Notes under the pieces: generated by a model
What the model was told of the DNA's origin: nothing
Databases searched by the model: none
The model's input: the letters and a program-made list of their open reading frames with translations, nothing else
Origin: Bacteroidales bacterium
Lineage (GTDB): Bacteria; Bacteroidota; Bacteroidia; Bacteroidales; UBA932
Assembly: GCA_012522855.1 (NCBI GenBank)
Contig: JAAYJQ010000002.1
Coordinates: 135,607-199,606 of the forward strand
Reading direction: 5' to 3'
DNA: 64,000 bases
Position numbers and translations under genes: made by a program
Shown here: piece by piece, positions 36,778 to 46,300 of the stretch
Layout of the letters: every line of letters starts with the position of its first letter
Position numbering within the stretch: position 1 is the first letter of the stretch

Positions 36778-38802
36778 ATGCCGATGAAGAAGATTTACAA
36801 ACTGGATCCCTTGCTGGAACCTTACAAGGAGGTCATCGATGGCCGGCACCGCCGGATTTTGGCGTTCCGGGACAAATTGACCGGAAGATCAGCGGCCGCC
36901 CCGGAGGAGAGGCTTTCGGATCACATCAACAACCATCTGTACTACGGTCTTCATAAGGAGGAGGACGGATCCTGGGTTCTTCGCGAATGGGCTCCGAACG
37001 CCAACCGGATCTTCCTCATCGGAGAGTTCAACAATTGGAAGCGGACCACCGCATACGCCCTCAAACCGGTGGGCTACGGCAACTGGGAGCTTCGCTTGGA
37101 CAAATTTTTTCTCCATCACGGCCTGCTCTATAAGTTCTTCATCGAATGGCCGGGCGGAGGCGGCGAGCGGATCCCCTCCTATTGTACCCGTCTGGTTCAA
37201 GATCCCGTGACGAAGGTTTTCAGCGCCCAGGTATGGGATCCCGAAGAGGCATATTCCTGGAAAAACCCCTGGACAGGCGACGGAACAACGGCCGGAAAGC
37301 GGCTTTCACGGCCGCACCCCTTGATCTACGAATGCCACATCGGAATGAGTTCCGAAGAACGGAAGGTGTCTTCCTTCAATGAGTTCCGGGAAAATATCCT
37401 GCCCCGGGTGAAGAAACTCGGGTACGACACCATCCAGATCATGGCCCTTCAGGAGCATCCCTACTACGGATCCTTCGGCTACCAGGTCTCGAATTTCTTT
37501 GCGCTGAGTTCCCGGTTCGGCACCCCGGAAGAGTTCAAACGGTTGGTGGATGAGGCGCACGGAATGGGTATCGCCGTGGTGATGGACCTCGTGCATTCGC
37601 ACAGTGTGGACAATGAGAATGAAGGCTTGAGTCGTTTTGACGGCCGCGACGACTTGTACTTCTACCCGGGCGCGCAGGGGCACCATCCCGCCTGGGGATC
37701 GCGCTGTTTCGACTACGGAAAGGATGAGGTCGTTCGCTTCTTGCTCAGCAACTGCAAGTTCTGGCTGGAGGAATATCATCTCGACGGTTTCCGCTTCGAC
37801 GGGGTTACCAGCATGCTTTATTGGGATCACGGGCTGGGGACTGATTTCATCGGCTACGACGTGTATTTCGACGCCGGGGTGGACGAGAATGCCGTCGTCT
37901 ACCTGGCGCTGGCGAACCAACTGATCAAGGAAGTCAATCCCCGCGCGATCACGATTGCGGAGGACGTGAGCGGGATGGCGGGGCTGGCCGCTCCGTTCGC
38001 GAAGGGGGGCATCGGATTTGACTTCCGTATGGCGATGGGGATCGCGGACCACTGGATTAAATGGATCAAGGAAAAGAGCGACGAGCAGTGGAGCCCCGGG
38101 GAAATGTGGTACGAGTTGACGAATAAACGGGAGGACGAGAAGACGATCAGCTACGCCGAGTGCCACGACCAAGCGCTGGTAGGGGATAAGACGATCATCT
38201 TCCGTTTGATGGACAAGGAGATGTATTTTTCCATGAACAAGGAGTCTCGTAATCTGGTTGTAGACCGGGGGATCGCGCTCCACAAGCTGATCCGGTTGGT
38301 GACGCTCGCGACGGCCGGGAACGGCTACCTGAACTTCATGGGAAACGAATTCGGACATCCGGAATGGATCGACTTCCCGCGCGAGGGAAACGGTTGGAGT
38401 TTTGAGCATGCGCGTCGCCAGTGGTCGTTGGCGGAACCGGACTACCTCCGCTATCGGGATTTGCAGAACTTCGACATCGCGATGATCCATCTCGCGAAGC
38501 GGGAGAAAATCTTCACCGGAAAACCGGAATTGCTCCGGGCGGACGAAGAGAAGAATATCTTGATATTCATCCGCAAAAATTGTATCTTTGCCCTGAATTT
38601 TAACCCTACCGGCTCCTTCTCCGATTATGGTTTTCCCGCTCCTTCGGGAGCTTATACCAAGATCTTGGATTCGGATGACAAGAAATTCGATGGCTTTTCA
38701 AGGCTGGATGATGATGTGCGTTATGTCACGCAAGACGGGATCTTGCGTCTCTATCTTCCAAGCCGCTGCGCCCTGGTATTGAAAAAATGTAGTTCAAAAT
38801 AA
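36778..38802 (+). CDS. glgB: 1,4-alpha-glucan branching enzyme (GH13)
   Basis: Introduces alpha-1,6 branches into glycogen. The ATG at 36778 is chosen over the TTG at 36706, whose extension is unlike the family. The N-terminal CBM48 domain (LREWAPNANRIFLIGEFNNW) is followed by the GH13 barrel. The barrel has VMDLVHSHSV, FRFDGVTSMLYWDHG with nucleophile Asp341, ITIAEDVSG with acid/base Glu395 and YAECHDQALVGDKT. NFMGNEFGHPEWIDFPREGN is close to eukaryotic-type branching enzymes (GH13_8), as is usual in Bacteroidota. The 674-residue length fits. It is the first gene of a tight glycogen operon; the next start is 10 bp downstream. A weak CTTG-N20-TACTTTTA lies just upstream and could be its promoter. 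Confidence 0.94.
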   Translation: MPMKKIYKLDPLLEPYKEVIDGRHRRILAFRDKLTGRSAAAPEERLSDHINNHLYYGLHKEEDGSWVLREWAPNANRIFLIGEFNNWKRTTAYALKPVGYGNWELRLDKFFLHHGLLYKFFIEWPGGGGERIPSYCTRLVQDPVTKVFSAQVWDPEEAYSWKNPWTGDGTTAGKRLSRPHPLIYECHIGMSSEERKVSSFNEFRENILPRVKKLGYDTIQIMALQEHPYYGSFGYQVSNFFALSSRFGTPEEFKRLVDEAHGMGIAVVMDLVHSHSVDNENEGLSRFDGRDDLYFYPGAQGHHPAWGSRCFDYGKDEVVRFLLSNCKFWLEEYHLDGFRFDGVTSMLYWDHGLGTDFIGYDVYFDAGVDENAVVYLALANQLIKEVNPRAITIAEDVSGMAGLAAPFAKGGIGFDFRMAMGIADHWIKWIKEKSDEQWSPGEMWYELTNKREDEKTISYAECHDQALVGDKTIIFRLMDKEMYFSMNKESRNLVVDRGIALHKLIRLVTLATAGNGYLNFMGNEFGHPEWIDFPREGNGWSFEHARRQWSLAEPDYLRYRDLQNFDIAMIHLAKREKIFTGKPELLRADEEKNILIFIRKNCIFALNFNPTGSFSDYGFPAPSGAYTKILDSDDKKFDGFSRLDDDVRYVTQDGILRLYLPSRCALVLKKCSSK

Positions 38803-38812
38803 CAGATTGAAG

Positions 38813-40756
38813 ATGGCATTCCTGAAATTCAACAAGTCTGAGCTGGTGAACCTCTCCTATTCCCTGAAGAGGGAAATCATCTGCGCCAACAAAACCGGAG
38901 CCTATTGCAACACCTCTATCGTGACCTGCAACACACGGCGCTACCACGGTCTGCTTTCCGTTCCGGTGGACGGATTCGGCGGCAGAAAGCACCTGCTGCT
39001 TTCTTCTCTCGACGAAAGTTTGATCATGAACGGAAAGCAGTTCAATCTGGGCATCCATTACTACGACGACATCTATGAGCCCCGCGGTCACAAGTACATC
39101 GTTGACTTCGCTGCCGACCCGATTCCCCAGATTACCTACCGGGTAGGGGAGATTCTCTTTGTCAAGAGCATCCTGCTGGTTCCGGATTCGGATCAAGTGC
39201 TGATCAAATACGAGATCGTAGAAGCCCCCTCCAAGGTGAAGCTGATACTCCGTCCCTTCTTGGCTTTCCGCGATATTCATTCCCTGACCGGCGAGAACAG
39301 CCAAGCCCGGACGGAAGGATGGGAAGTGCCCAACGGCATGGCATTTTGCCTCTACCACGGTTTTCCGGAACTGAACATGCAGTTCAACACCAAAGAAGTG
39401 ATCTTCTGCCCGGATCCGTCTTGGTATAAAGGTATCACCTATTCGGATGAAGCCCGTCGCGGGTTCGCCTGCAAGGAGGATCTGTTTGTGCCGGGACATT
39501 TCGGTGTCGATCTTTTTCCCGGCAACTCGATTGTCTTTTCCGGCAGTGTCGAAGAGGAGCCTCCCAGACAGCTGAAACGAAAATTCAACACCACGGTACA
39601 GAAGATGGGGGTCATCACCGATCAGTATGATCAACTGCTTCACTGGGCCGATATCCTCGTACAGGACCGGAACCATCGCAAGATGATCACGGCCGGCTTC
39701 TCCTGGCTTTTCACCGGACTTCTCCGGGAAACGTTGCTTTCTCTGCCGGGACTGACCCTCTATGCCACTGGCGACAAGGCAGTGTTCGAGGAAGTCCTGG
39801 ACAATTTGATTGAAGACAACGAGGAACGGTTTTACCGGAGAACCACCCAAGTGGAATCACCCCTGCTCCTCTCCATCGTGCTCCAGGAGTACATCCGTTT
39901 CGGGGCCGATCCGAAGCAGGTCTGGAAGAAATACGGGGAAGTCGTCAGGCAGGTGCTCGAGAGTTATCTACCGGGACAGCGCAAGGAAGTGACCATGCAG
40001 CCGAACGGCCTTCTTTGGGCACAGTTTCCGAGATGGGCCCTTTCCTGGATGAACGCTTACATCGACGGCTATCCGGTGACGGAACGAGCCGGCTACCAGG
40101 TCGAGACCAATGCCTTTTGGTACAATTCCGTCTGTTTCGCCCTGGAAATGGAAGCCGCCTTCGGGGAGACGGAGCCCGGTTTCATCGCGAAGTGGTCGCA
40201 TATTCGGGATTTGATCCAAGATAATTACCGGAAAATGTTCTGGAACGAGGAAAAAGGAACGCTCGCCGACTATGTGGACAATGCGGGGCAGCATCTGGAA
40301 GTCAGGCCGAACATGATGTTCGCCCTGATTGGGGACTACCGCCCCGTGGATGACGAAATCGCCCAATCCGTAATCCATATCATCAAAAACGAACTGGTCA
40401 CCAGCCGCGGAATCCGCACCCTGTCCCCCCGTCAGCCGGAATACAAAGGCGTTTACGAGGGCAGTCAGCGCGAGCGGGATCTGGCCTACCACAACGGCAG
40501 CACCCGGCCCTGGCTGCTTGCTCCGTATGTTGACATTCAGTTCCGCTTCAACGGGGAGGCCTTCCTGAAGAGGGCGGAATGGCTGACGGAAGGATTCTTC
40601 GACGATCTGAGCAAGCACGGTGTCGGGGCGTTCTCCGAACTGTACGACGGAGACCCGCCTCATGAGCCCCACGGAGCGATCGCTTCCGCGTTGAGTACTG
40701 CTGCCTTGCTGCATGTCGATTACCTGATACGGAAAATGAGGAGAGAAGCCTTATGA
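38813..40756 (+). CDS. Glycogen debranching enzyme (amylo-alpha-1,6-glucosidase, GH133 type)
   Basis: Removes branch glucose or stubs from glycogen. Starting at the ATG at 38813, residues ~1-250 match the N-terminal GDE domain (REIICANKTGAYCNTSIVTCNTRRYHGLL). The C-terminal half is the (alpha/alpha)6 catalytic barrel, with AGFSWLFTGLLRETLLSLPGL, VETNAFWYNSVCFALEM, YHNGSTRPWLLAPYVD and GAFSELYDGDPPHEPHGAIASALS. At 647 residues it is typical of the bacterial/archaeal single-function enzyme. It overlaps the next gene by 4 bp (ATGA at 40753-40756), so the pair is translationally coupled. Confidence 0.93.
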   Translation: MAFLKFNKSELVNLSYSLKREIICANKTGAYCNTSIVTCNTRRYHGLLSVPVDGFGGRKHLLLSSLDESLIMNGKQFNLGIHYYDDIYEPRGHKYIVDFAADPIPQITYRVGEILFVKSILLVPDSDQVLIKYEIVEAPSKVKLILRPFLAFRDIHSLTGENSQARTEGWEVPNGMAFCLYHGFPELNMQFNTKEVIFCPDPSWYKGITYSDEARRGFACKEDLFVPGHFGVDLFPGNSIVFSGSVEEEPPRQLKRKFNTTVQKMGVITDQYDQLLHWADILVQDRNHRKMITAGFSWLFTGLLRETLLSLPGLTLYATGDKAVFEEVLDNLIEDNEERFYRRTTQVESPLLLSIVLQEYIRFGADPKQVWKKYGEVVRQVLESYLPGQRKEVTMQPNGLLWAQFPRWALSWMNAYIDGYPVTERAGYQVETNAFWYNSVCFALEMEAAFGETEPGFIAKWSHIRDLIQDNYRKMFWNEEKGTLADYVDNAGQHLEVRPNMMFALIGDYRPVDDEIAQSVIHIIKNELVTSRGIRTLSPRQPEYKGVYEGSQRERDLAYHNGSTRPWLLAPYVDIQFRFNGEAFLKRAEWLTEGFFDDLSKHGVGAFSELYDGDPPHEPHGAIASALSTAALLHVDYLIRKMRREAL

Positions 40757-42048
40757 GAGTCTTGATGTTCGGTTGGGAGTTTCCTCCCCATATCGCAGGC
40801 GGTTTGGGAACGGCCTGCTACGGTATTGTCAAAGGGCTGGCGGTCAATGGGGTACAGACCCTGTTCGTAATGCCCTCCGCCTCCGGTGATGAGGATCAGA
40901 GCGCGGCTGAGATCATCAACGCAAGCGATGTCTCCGTGAAAAATGTCAGCGCTTCCGTCGATGAATTCTTGGACCGGGTCAAGATGCTCCGTGTTCAGTC
41001 CAGCCTGGTTCCCTACGTTAATCCCGAGGAATACAAGGAAATGGTCGAGAGCGAGACCCGCCTTCAGGAAATCGCTTTCTCGAAGCAGATCGGGGAAAAA
41101 TTCCAGTTCTCAGGCCGCTACGGATCGAATCTCTTAGAGGAAGTCGCCCGCTACGCCATGGTGGGCGGAACCATCGCGCAAGAACGCAAGAACGAATTCG
41201 ATGTCATCCACGCCCATGACTGGCTGACCTATATGGCGGGCATCGCAGCCAAGGAGCTGACCGGGAAGCCGCTGGTCGTGCATGTGCATGCAACTTCCTT
41301 CGATCGGGGAACCGTTGAGCAAATCGACGACCGTGTCTATGACATCGAGCGCCGGGGCATGATGGCCGCCGACCGGGTAGTCGCCGTGAGCGACTTCACA
41401 CGGAACATCGTCATCAACCGTTACGAGATCTCGCCCGACAAGGTGATCACCGTCCACAATGCGGTGGATTTCAGCGGCCGGGAGGACCTTACGGTCGAAA
41501 GAGGGGTTCGCGACAAGGTCGTGACCTTCCTTGGACGGATCACGTTTCAGAAAGGTCCTGAATATTTCATCGAGGCGGCAGCCAAGGTTTTGAAGCGGAC
41601 AAAACATGTTCGCTTCGTCATGGCAGGCAGTGGAGACATGATGAACCGCTGCATTCGGCAGGTGGCGCGCCTGGGTATTTCCGACCGTTTCCACTTCACC
41701 GGATTCCTGCGTGGCACGGATGTGCAGAAGATGTTCGCGCTTTCGGATGTGTACATCATGCCTTCCGTTTCCGAACCGTTCGGAATCTCTCCGCTGGAAG
41801 CGATGCGTTCGAACGTACCCGCTATCATCTCCAACCAGTCGGGGGCTTCCGAAGTGCTGAGGTATGCCTTCAAGGTGGACTTCTGGGATGTGGATGCCAT
41901 GGCGGACGATATCTACGCCCTCCTGAACTATCCGGCATTGTCCGCGTTCTCCGCCCGCTGCGGCTTCGAAGAGGTCAACCAGCTGAAGTGGAACAATGCA
42001 GCCGCCAAGCTGAAGAATATATATGAAACTGTCGTAAACGAAAAATAG
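40753..42048 (+). CDS. GT4-family glycosyltransferase of the glycogen cluster (glycogen-synthase-like)
   Basis: A GT-B fold retaining glycosyltransferase of 431 residues. The N-terminus (MFGWEFPPHIAGGLGTACYGIVKGL) has the donor-domain glycine loop of glycogen/starch synthases and related GT4 enzymes. HDWLTYMAGIAAKELTGKPLVVHVHAT and VVAVSDFTRNIVINRYEI follow, then EPFGISPLEAMRSNVPAIISNQSGASEVL with the E-x7-E motif. Its position between the debranching enzyme and GH57 is a conserved Bacteroidota arrangement and points to alpha-glucan synthesis. Whether it elongates glycogen or makes another alpha-glucan cannot be decided, because a separate synthase domain is encoded at 43369. Confidence 0.88.
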   Translation: MRVLMFGWEFPPHIAGGLGTACYGIVKGLAVNGVQTLFVMPSASGDEDQSAAEIINASDVSVKNVSASVDEFLDRVKMLRVQSSLVPYVNPEEYKEMVESETRLQEIAFSKQIGEKFQFSGRYGSNLLEEVARYAMVGGTIAQERKNEFDVIHAHDWLTYMAGIAAKELTGKPLVVHVHATSFDRGTVEQIDDRVYDIERRGMMAADRVVAVSDFTRNIVINRYEISPDKVITVHNAVDFSGREDLTVERGVRDKVVTFLGRITFQKGPEYFIEAAAKVLKRTKHVRFVMAGSGDMMNRCIRQVARLGISDRFHFTGFLRGTDVQKMFALSDVYIMPSVSEPFGISPLEAMRSNVPAIISNQSGASEVLRYAFKVDFWDVDAMADDIYALLNYPALSAFSARCGFEEVNQLKWNNAAAKLKNIYETVVNEK

Positions 42049-42057
42049 GGTATAGCC

Positions 42058-43368
42058 ATGAAAAAGAGCATCTGTCTGTATTTCCAAGTCCATCAGCCCA
42101 ATCGGCTGAGATTGTACCGATTCTTTGACATCGGCAAGGACTCTCATTACTACGATGATTTCGCCGACAGGACGATCCTCAAACGCATCGCCCAGCATTG
42201 CTACCTTCCTATGAACAAGTTGCTGCTGAATGTCATCAAGCGCAACAAAGGCGTATTCAAGGTCGCTTTCTCGATCACCGGCACCGCGCTGGAGCAGTTC
42301 GACCGGTACGCTCCCGAAGTGATCGACAGTTTTCGTAAACTTGCGGCGACGGGTTCGGTGGAATTCCTCTGCGAGACCTACTACCATTCGCTGGCGTCCC
42401 TGGCGAGCGAAGCGGAGTTCAAGCATCAGGTTCTGAAGCATGCTCATGCCGTCGAACAGTATTTCGGGGTTTCCCCGACCGCGTTCCGGAACACCGAATT
42501 GATCTATTCGGATGCCATCGGCAGACAGGTCTACGACCTGGGCTTCAAAGTCATGCTCGCTGAAGGCGCTCGCCACATTCTCGGATGGAGGAGCTCGGGC
42601 TATCTCTATTCCAACGACGTGCAGCCGAAGCTCAAGCTGCTGCTCCGAAATTATTCGCTCAGCGACGATATTGCTTTCCGCTTTTCCGACAAGAGCTGGA
42701 AGGACTGGCCGCTGACCGGGGAGAAATATCTTTCCTGGCTGAAATCCTTCGATGGAGACGTGATCAACCTCTTTATGGATTATGAAACCTTCGGAGAGCA
42801 TCAGAGCGCGGCGTCCGGAATCTTCGATTTCATGCGGTTTCTTCCCGAGGTGGTTCTGAAGGACGGATCCTTCGAATTCCTGACCCCGACCCAGGTCGCC
42901 AAGAAGCACAAAGCCATCGCTCCGCTTGAGGTCCCCGACGCGATCTCCTGGGCGGATGAAGAGCGGGATGTGTCCGCCTGGCTCGGAAACGAGCTCCAAC
43001 AGGACGCTTTCAACAAGCTCTACGCCCAAATTGAGAAACTCTCTCTGATGGACGACCCGGTCCTATGGTCCGATTTCGGCCGCTTGCAGGAGAGCGATCA
43101 TTTCTACTACATGTGTACGAAATTCTTCTCCGACGGAGAAGTGCACAATCGTTTCAATCCATATAATACCCCTTACGAAGCCTTCATCAATTACATGAAT
43201 GTGCTGAGCGACTTCATCCTCCGAATCGACGATGCCGTCGCCGTCTCGTCTTTCCCCCAGGCAACCGCTTTGAAACCGGAGGCGGAGCAGCCTCCCGTTC
43301 GGCCCCCTGTCCGCAGAGCGGCCACCAAGCCTGTCGCCGGAAAGTCTTCAAAAAAGAAAAAGAAATAA
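42058..43368 (+). CDS. GH57 alpha-amylase-like glycosidase
   Basis: An intracellular alpha-glucan-active GH57 enzyme; there is no signal peptide. The 436-residue chain begins SICLYFQVHQPNRLR (the GH57 HQP motif). It carries EFLCETYYHSLASL, nucleophile Glu147 in RNTELIYSD, and acid Asp241 in FMDYETFGEH. The last ~50 residues are a low-complexity Pro/Ala/Lys tail ending in KKKKK, outside the catalytic fold. It starts 10 bp after the GT4 gene and ends directly before the next ATG. It could trim or rearrange glycogen; amylase, 4-alpha-glucanotransferase and branching activities all occur in the family. Confidence 0.92.
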   Translation: MKKSICLYFQVHQPNRLRLYRFFDIGKDSHYYDDFADRTILKRIAQHCYLPMNKLLLNVIKRNKGVFKVAFSITGTALEQFDRYAPEVIDSFRKLAATGSVEFLCETYYHSLASLASEAEFKHQVLKHAHAVEQYFGVSPTAFRNTELIYSDAIGRQVYDLGFKVMLAEGARHILGWRSSGYLYSNDVQPKLKLLLRNYSLSDDIAFRFSDKSWKDWPLTGEKYLSWLKSFDGDVINLFMDYETFGEHQSAASGIFDFMRFLPEVVLKDGSFEFLTPTQVAKKHKAIAPLEVPDAISWADEERDVSAWLGNELQQDAFNKLYAQIEKLSLMDDPVLWSDFGRLQESDHFYYMCTKFFSDGEVHNRFNPYNTPYEAFINYMNVLSDFILRIDDAVAVSSFPQATALKPEAEQPPVRPPVRRAATKPVAGKSSKKKKK

Positions 43369-46300
43369 ATGACAAAAAATCTTATCAATCCGGACTATTT
43401 GTTCGAAGTCAGCTGGGAAGTCTGCAACAAAATCGGTGGCATCTATACCGTTATCGCGACAAAATCCCTGTATTTGAAAACCCAACTGCACAAGCATCAC
43501 ATACTGATCGGTCCGGATGTATGGATGGATACGGAAACCAATCCCGATTTCATCGAAGATGAGCATCTCTACAGCCAGTGGAGGGCTCAAGCCGCCTCGG
43601 AAGGGATCAGTCTTCGGATCGGGAAGTGGAATGTTCCGGGCAATCCGATCGCCATCCTGGTTAATTTCAAGCAGTACCTGACCCAGCAGAATGAAATCCT
43701 GTCGGAACTCTGGGTTAAGCATGGCGTGGACTCGCTCACCGGCAACTGGGACTACAAGGAGAACGTCCTTTTCGGTTATGCGGCCGGGCGCGCGATCGAG
43801 AGCTTCTACAAATTCAATCTGATGGCCTCTGACAAGGTCGTGGCACAATTCCACGAATGGCAGGCCGGCGCGGGTCTGCTCTATCTGGAGGAAACAAAAC
43901 TTCCGATCGCCACGGTCTTGACGACCCATGCTACCGTGATCGGTCGATGCCTGGCCGGAAACAACCTGCCTCTTTATGATGCGATGGATTTGTACGACGG
44001 AGATGAAAAGGCAAGGCAATTGGGTGTGGTAGCCCGGCATTCCATCGAGAAAATTTCCGCCGGGAAGGCCGATGCCTTCACGACGGTCAGCGAAATCACT
44101 GCTAAGGAATGCGCCCATTTTCTGAAACGGGAAGTTACTGTCGTGACGCCCAACGGATTCGAGGACAGCTTTACACCCGCGTCGGACGCGGAATATAATG
44201 ATAAGCGCGTCGCAGCCCGTCGGAAACTCTTGGAAGTAGCCACAGCCATGTCCGGTGAAGAAGTCCCGAAGGATGCCATCCTGATTGGTATCGGCGGACG
44301 GTACGAGTACCGGAACAAAGGGATCGATGTCTTCATCGACGCGCTTTCCAAACTGGACAAGAGTGATCCGGTGGGACGGTCCATCCAAGCCTTCATCCTC
44401 ATTCCCTCCGGAAATCACGGGGCCGACAAGGATCTCGTAGCGAAGCTGGAAGGAAACGGCTCTTCCTACAGGACGCAGGTTTCCCATGTCTTGATGGACA
44501 AGGAATACGATGTGATCACCCGTCGATTCAAAGAACTGGGCTTCACGAACGACATTGGAAGCCGGGTGAAGGTCTACTTTGTGCCTTCCTATCTGAACGG
44601 AACGGACGGAGTGTTCAACACAAAATATTACGATCTGCTGGTCGGGCTGGACTTGACCCTGTTCCCTTCCTATTATGAGCCCTGGGGCTATACTCCGCTG
44701 GAGAGCCTCGCCTTCAGGGTGCCCACCCTCACGACCAGCCTGTCCGGCTTCGGCCTCTGGGTCAAGTCGCACTATCAGAAGGAGCATCCCGGCATTACCA
44801 TTCTCGAGCGGAACGATTCCAACTATTTCGAGGTCGTGGACGGCGTGGTCGCCCGGGTGAAGGAAATCGCTGCGTTGGATGACGCCGGTCGAAAGAAGTA
44901 CATGGACAATGCTCGGGATGTCTCGAAGATCGCCCTGTGGGAAAATCAGATCCAATATTACAAGGAAGCCTATTCAAAGGCATTGGAAACCGTTATCGCG
45001 TCCAAGGGAGCTTTTCCGGATGAAAAGGCGGAAGATAAATCGATGGTATTCCATAAAATAGAAATTAACAATCCTTCCTGGAGAAGTGTCATGGTGACAC
45101 GCCATCTTCCCGATGCCCTTTCCGGTCTTGAAACCCTCGCCAAAAATCTGTGGTGGTGCTGGAACGAGTCTGCGAAAGATCTGTTCCGGTCGATTGACAA
45201 GGACATCTGGCATGCCACGGAACACAACCCGCTGGCCTTGCTCGATGCGGTCAGTTTGAAGCGTTTCATCGAACTGGCCAAGGACGATGCGTTTCTGGCC
45301 AAGATGCATGCCGTGCTGGATGAGTTCAATGCTTATATGGCGCTGAAATCCGAGCGGAAGGATCCCCAGATCGCTTATTTCTGTATGGAATACGGGCTGG
45401 ATACCTCTTTGAAAATCTATTCCGGAGGCTTGGGAATCCTTGCCGGAGATTATCTAAAGGAAACCAGCGACATGAATGTGAACTTGGTCGCGGTCGGGCT
45501 GCTGTACCGATATGGCTACTTCACCCAGGCCCTCACCGGACAAGGGGAGCAAGTGGCCCGCTACGACGCGCAGGATTTCCTGCGGATCCCCGCGCAGCCG
45601 GTCCTGGATTCCGCAGGTAATTGGTTGACTTCCAGCGTAGCTTTTCCGGGGCGCAACATCACCGCCCGCATCTGGAAGGTGGCTGTCGGAAGGACGGATC
45701 TGTACCTCCTCGACACGGACTATGAGGCGAACATTCCTGAGGACCGTCAAGTTACCCACCATCTCTACGGAGGCGATTGGGAGAACCGGCTGAAGCAGGA
45801 GTTGTTGCTGGGACTGGGCGGTATCCGCGCGTTGCGTCACCTCGGTATCCGTCCGCAGGTGTACCACTGTAACGAGGGACATGCCGCGTTTACGGGGTTG
45901 GAGCGTCTCCGCGAATACATCCAGGATGACAATCTAGACTTCGGAGAAGCTCTGGAAGTCGTCCGGGCCTCCTCCCTGTTCACCACCCACACGCCGGTTC
46001 CCGCCGGTCATGACGTCTTTGACGAGGAACTCCTTCGGAAGTACATCGGCCATTACCCGCCGCGCCTGAAGGTGGAATGGGAAACCCTGATGGGCCTGGG
46101 CAAGGTGAACGGGGCCGATGTCCATAAAAAGTTCTCGATGAGCATTTTTGCCGCCAACATCTCTCAGAATGTCAACGGCGTTTCGATGTTGCATGGCGAG
46201 GTGAGCAAGGAGATCTTCAGCAATATGTACCCGGGTTATCTGCCGGAGGAGCTGTTCATCAGCTATGTCACGAACGGAGTTCATTATTCTACCTGGACTG

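Noticed and set aside
41134..43029. 631-codon open frame on the - strand
   Set aside because: Antisense to the GT4 and GH57 genes, which have full motifs; no recognisable protein.
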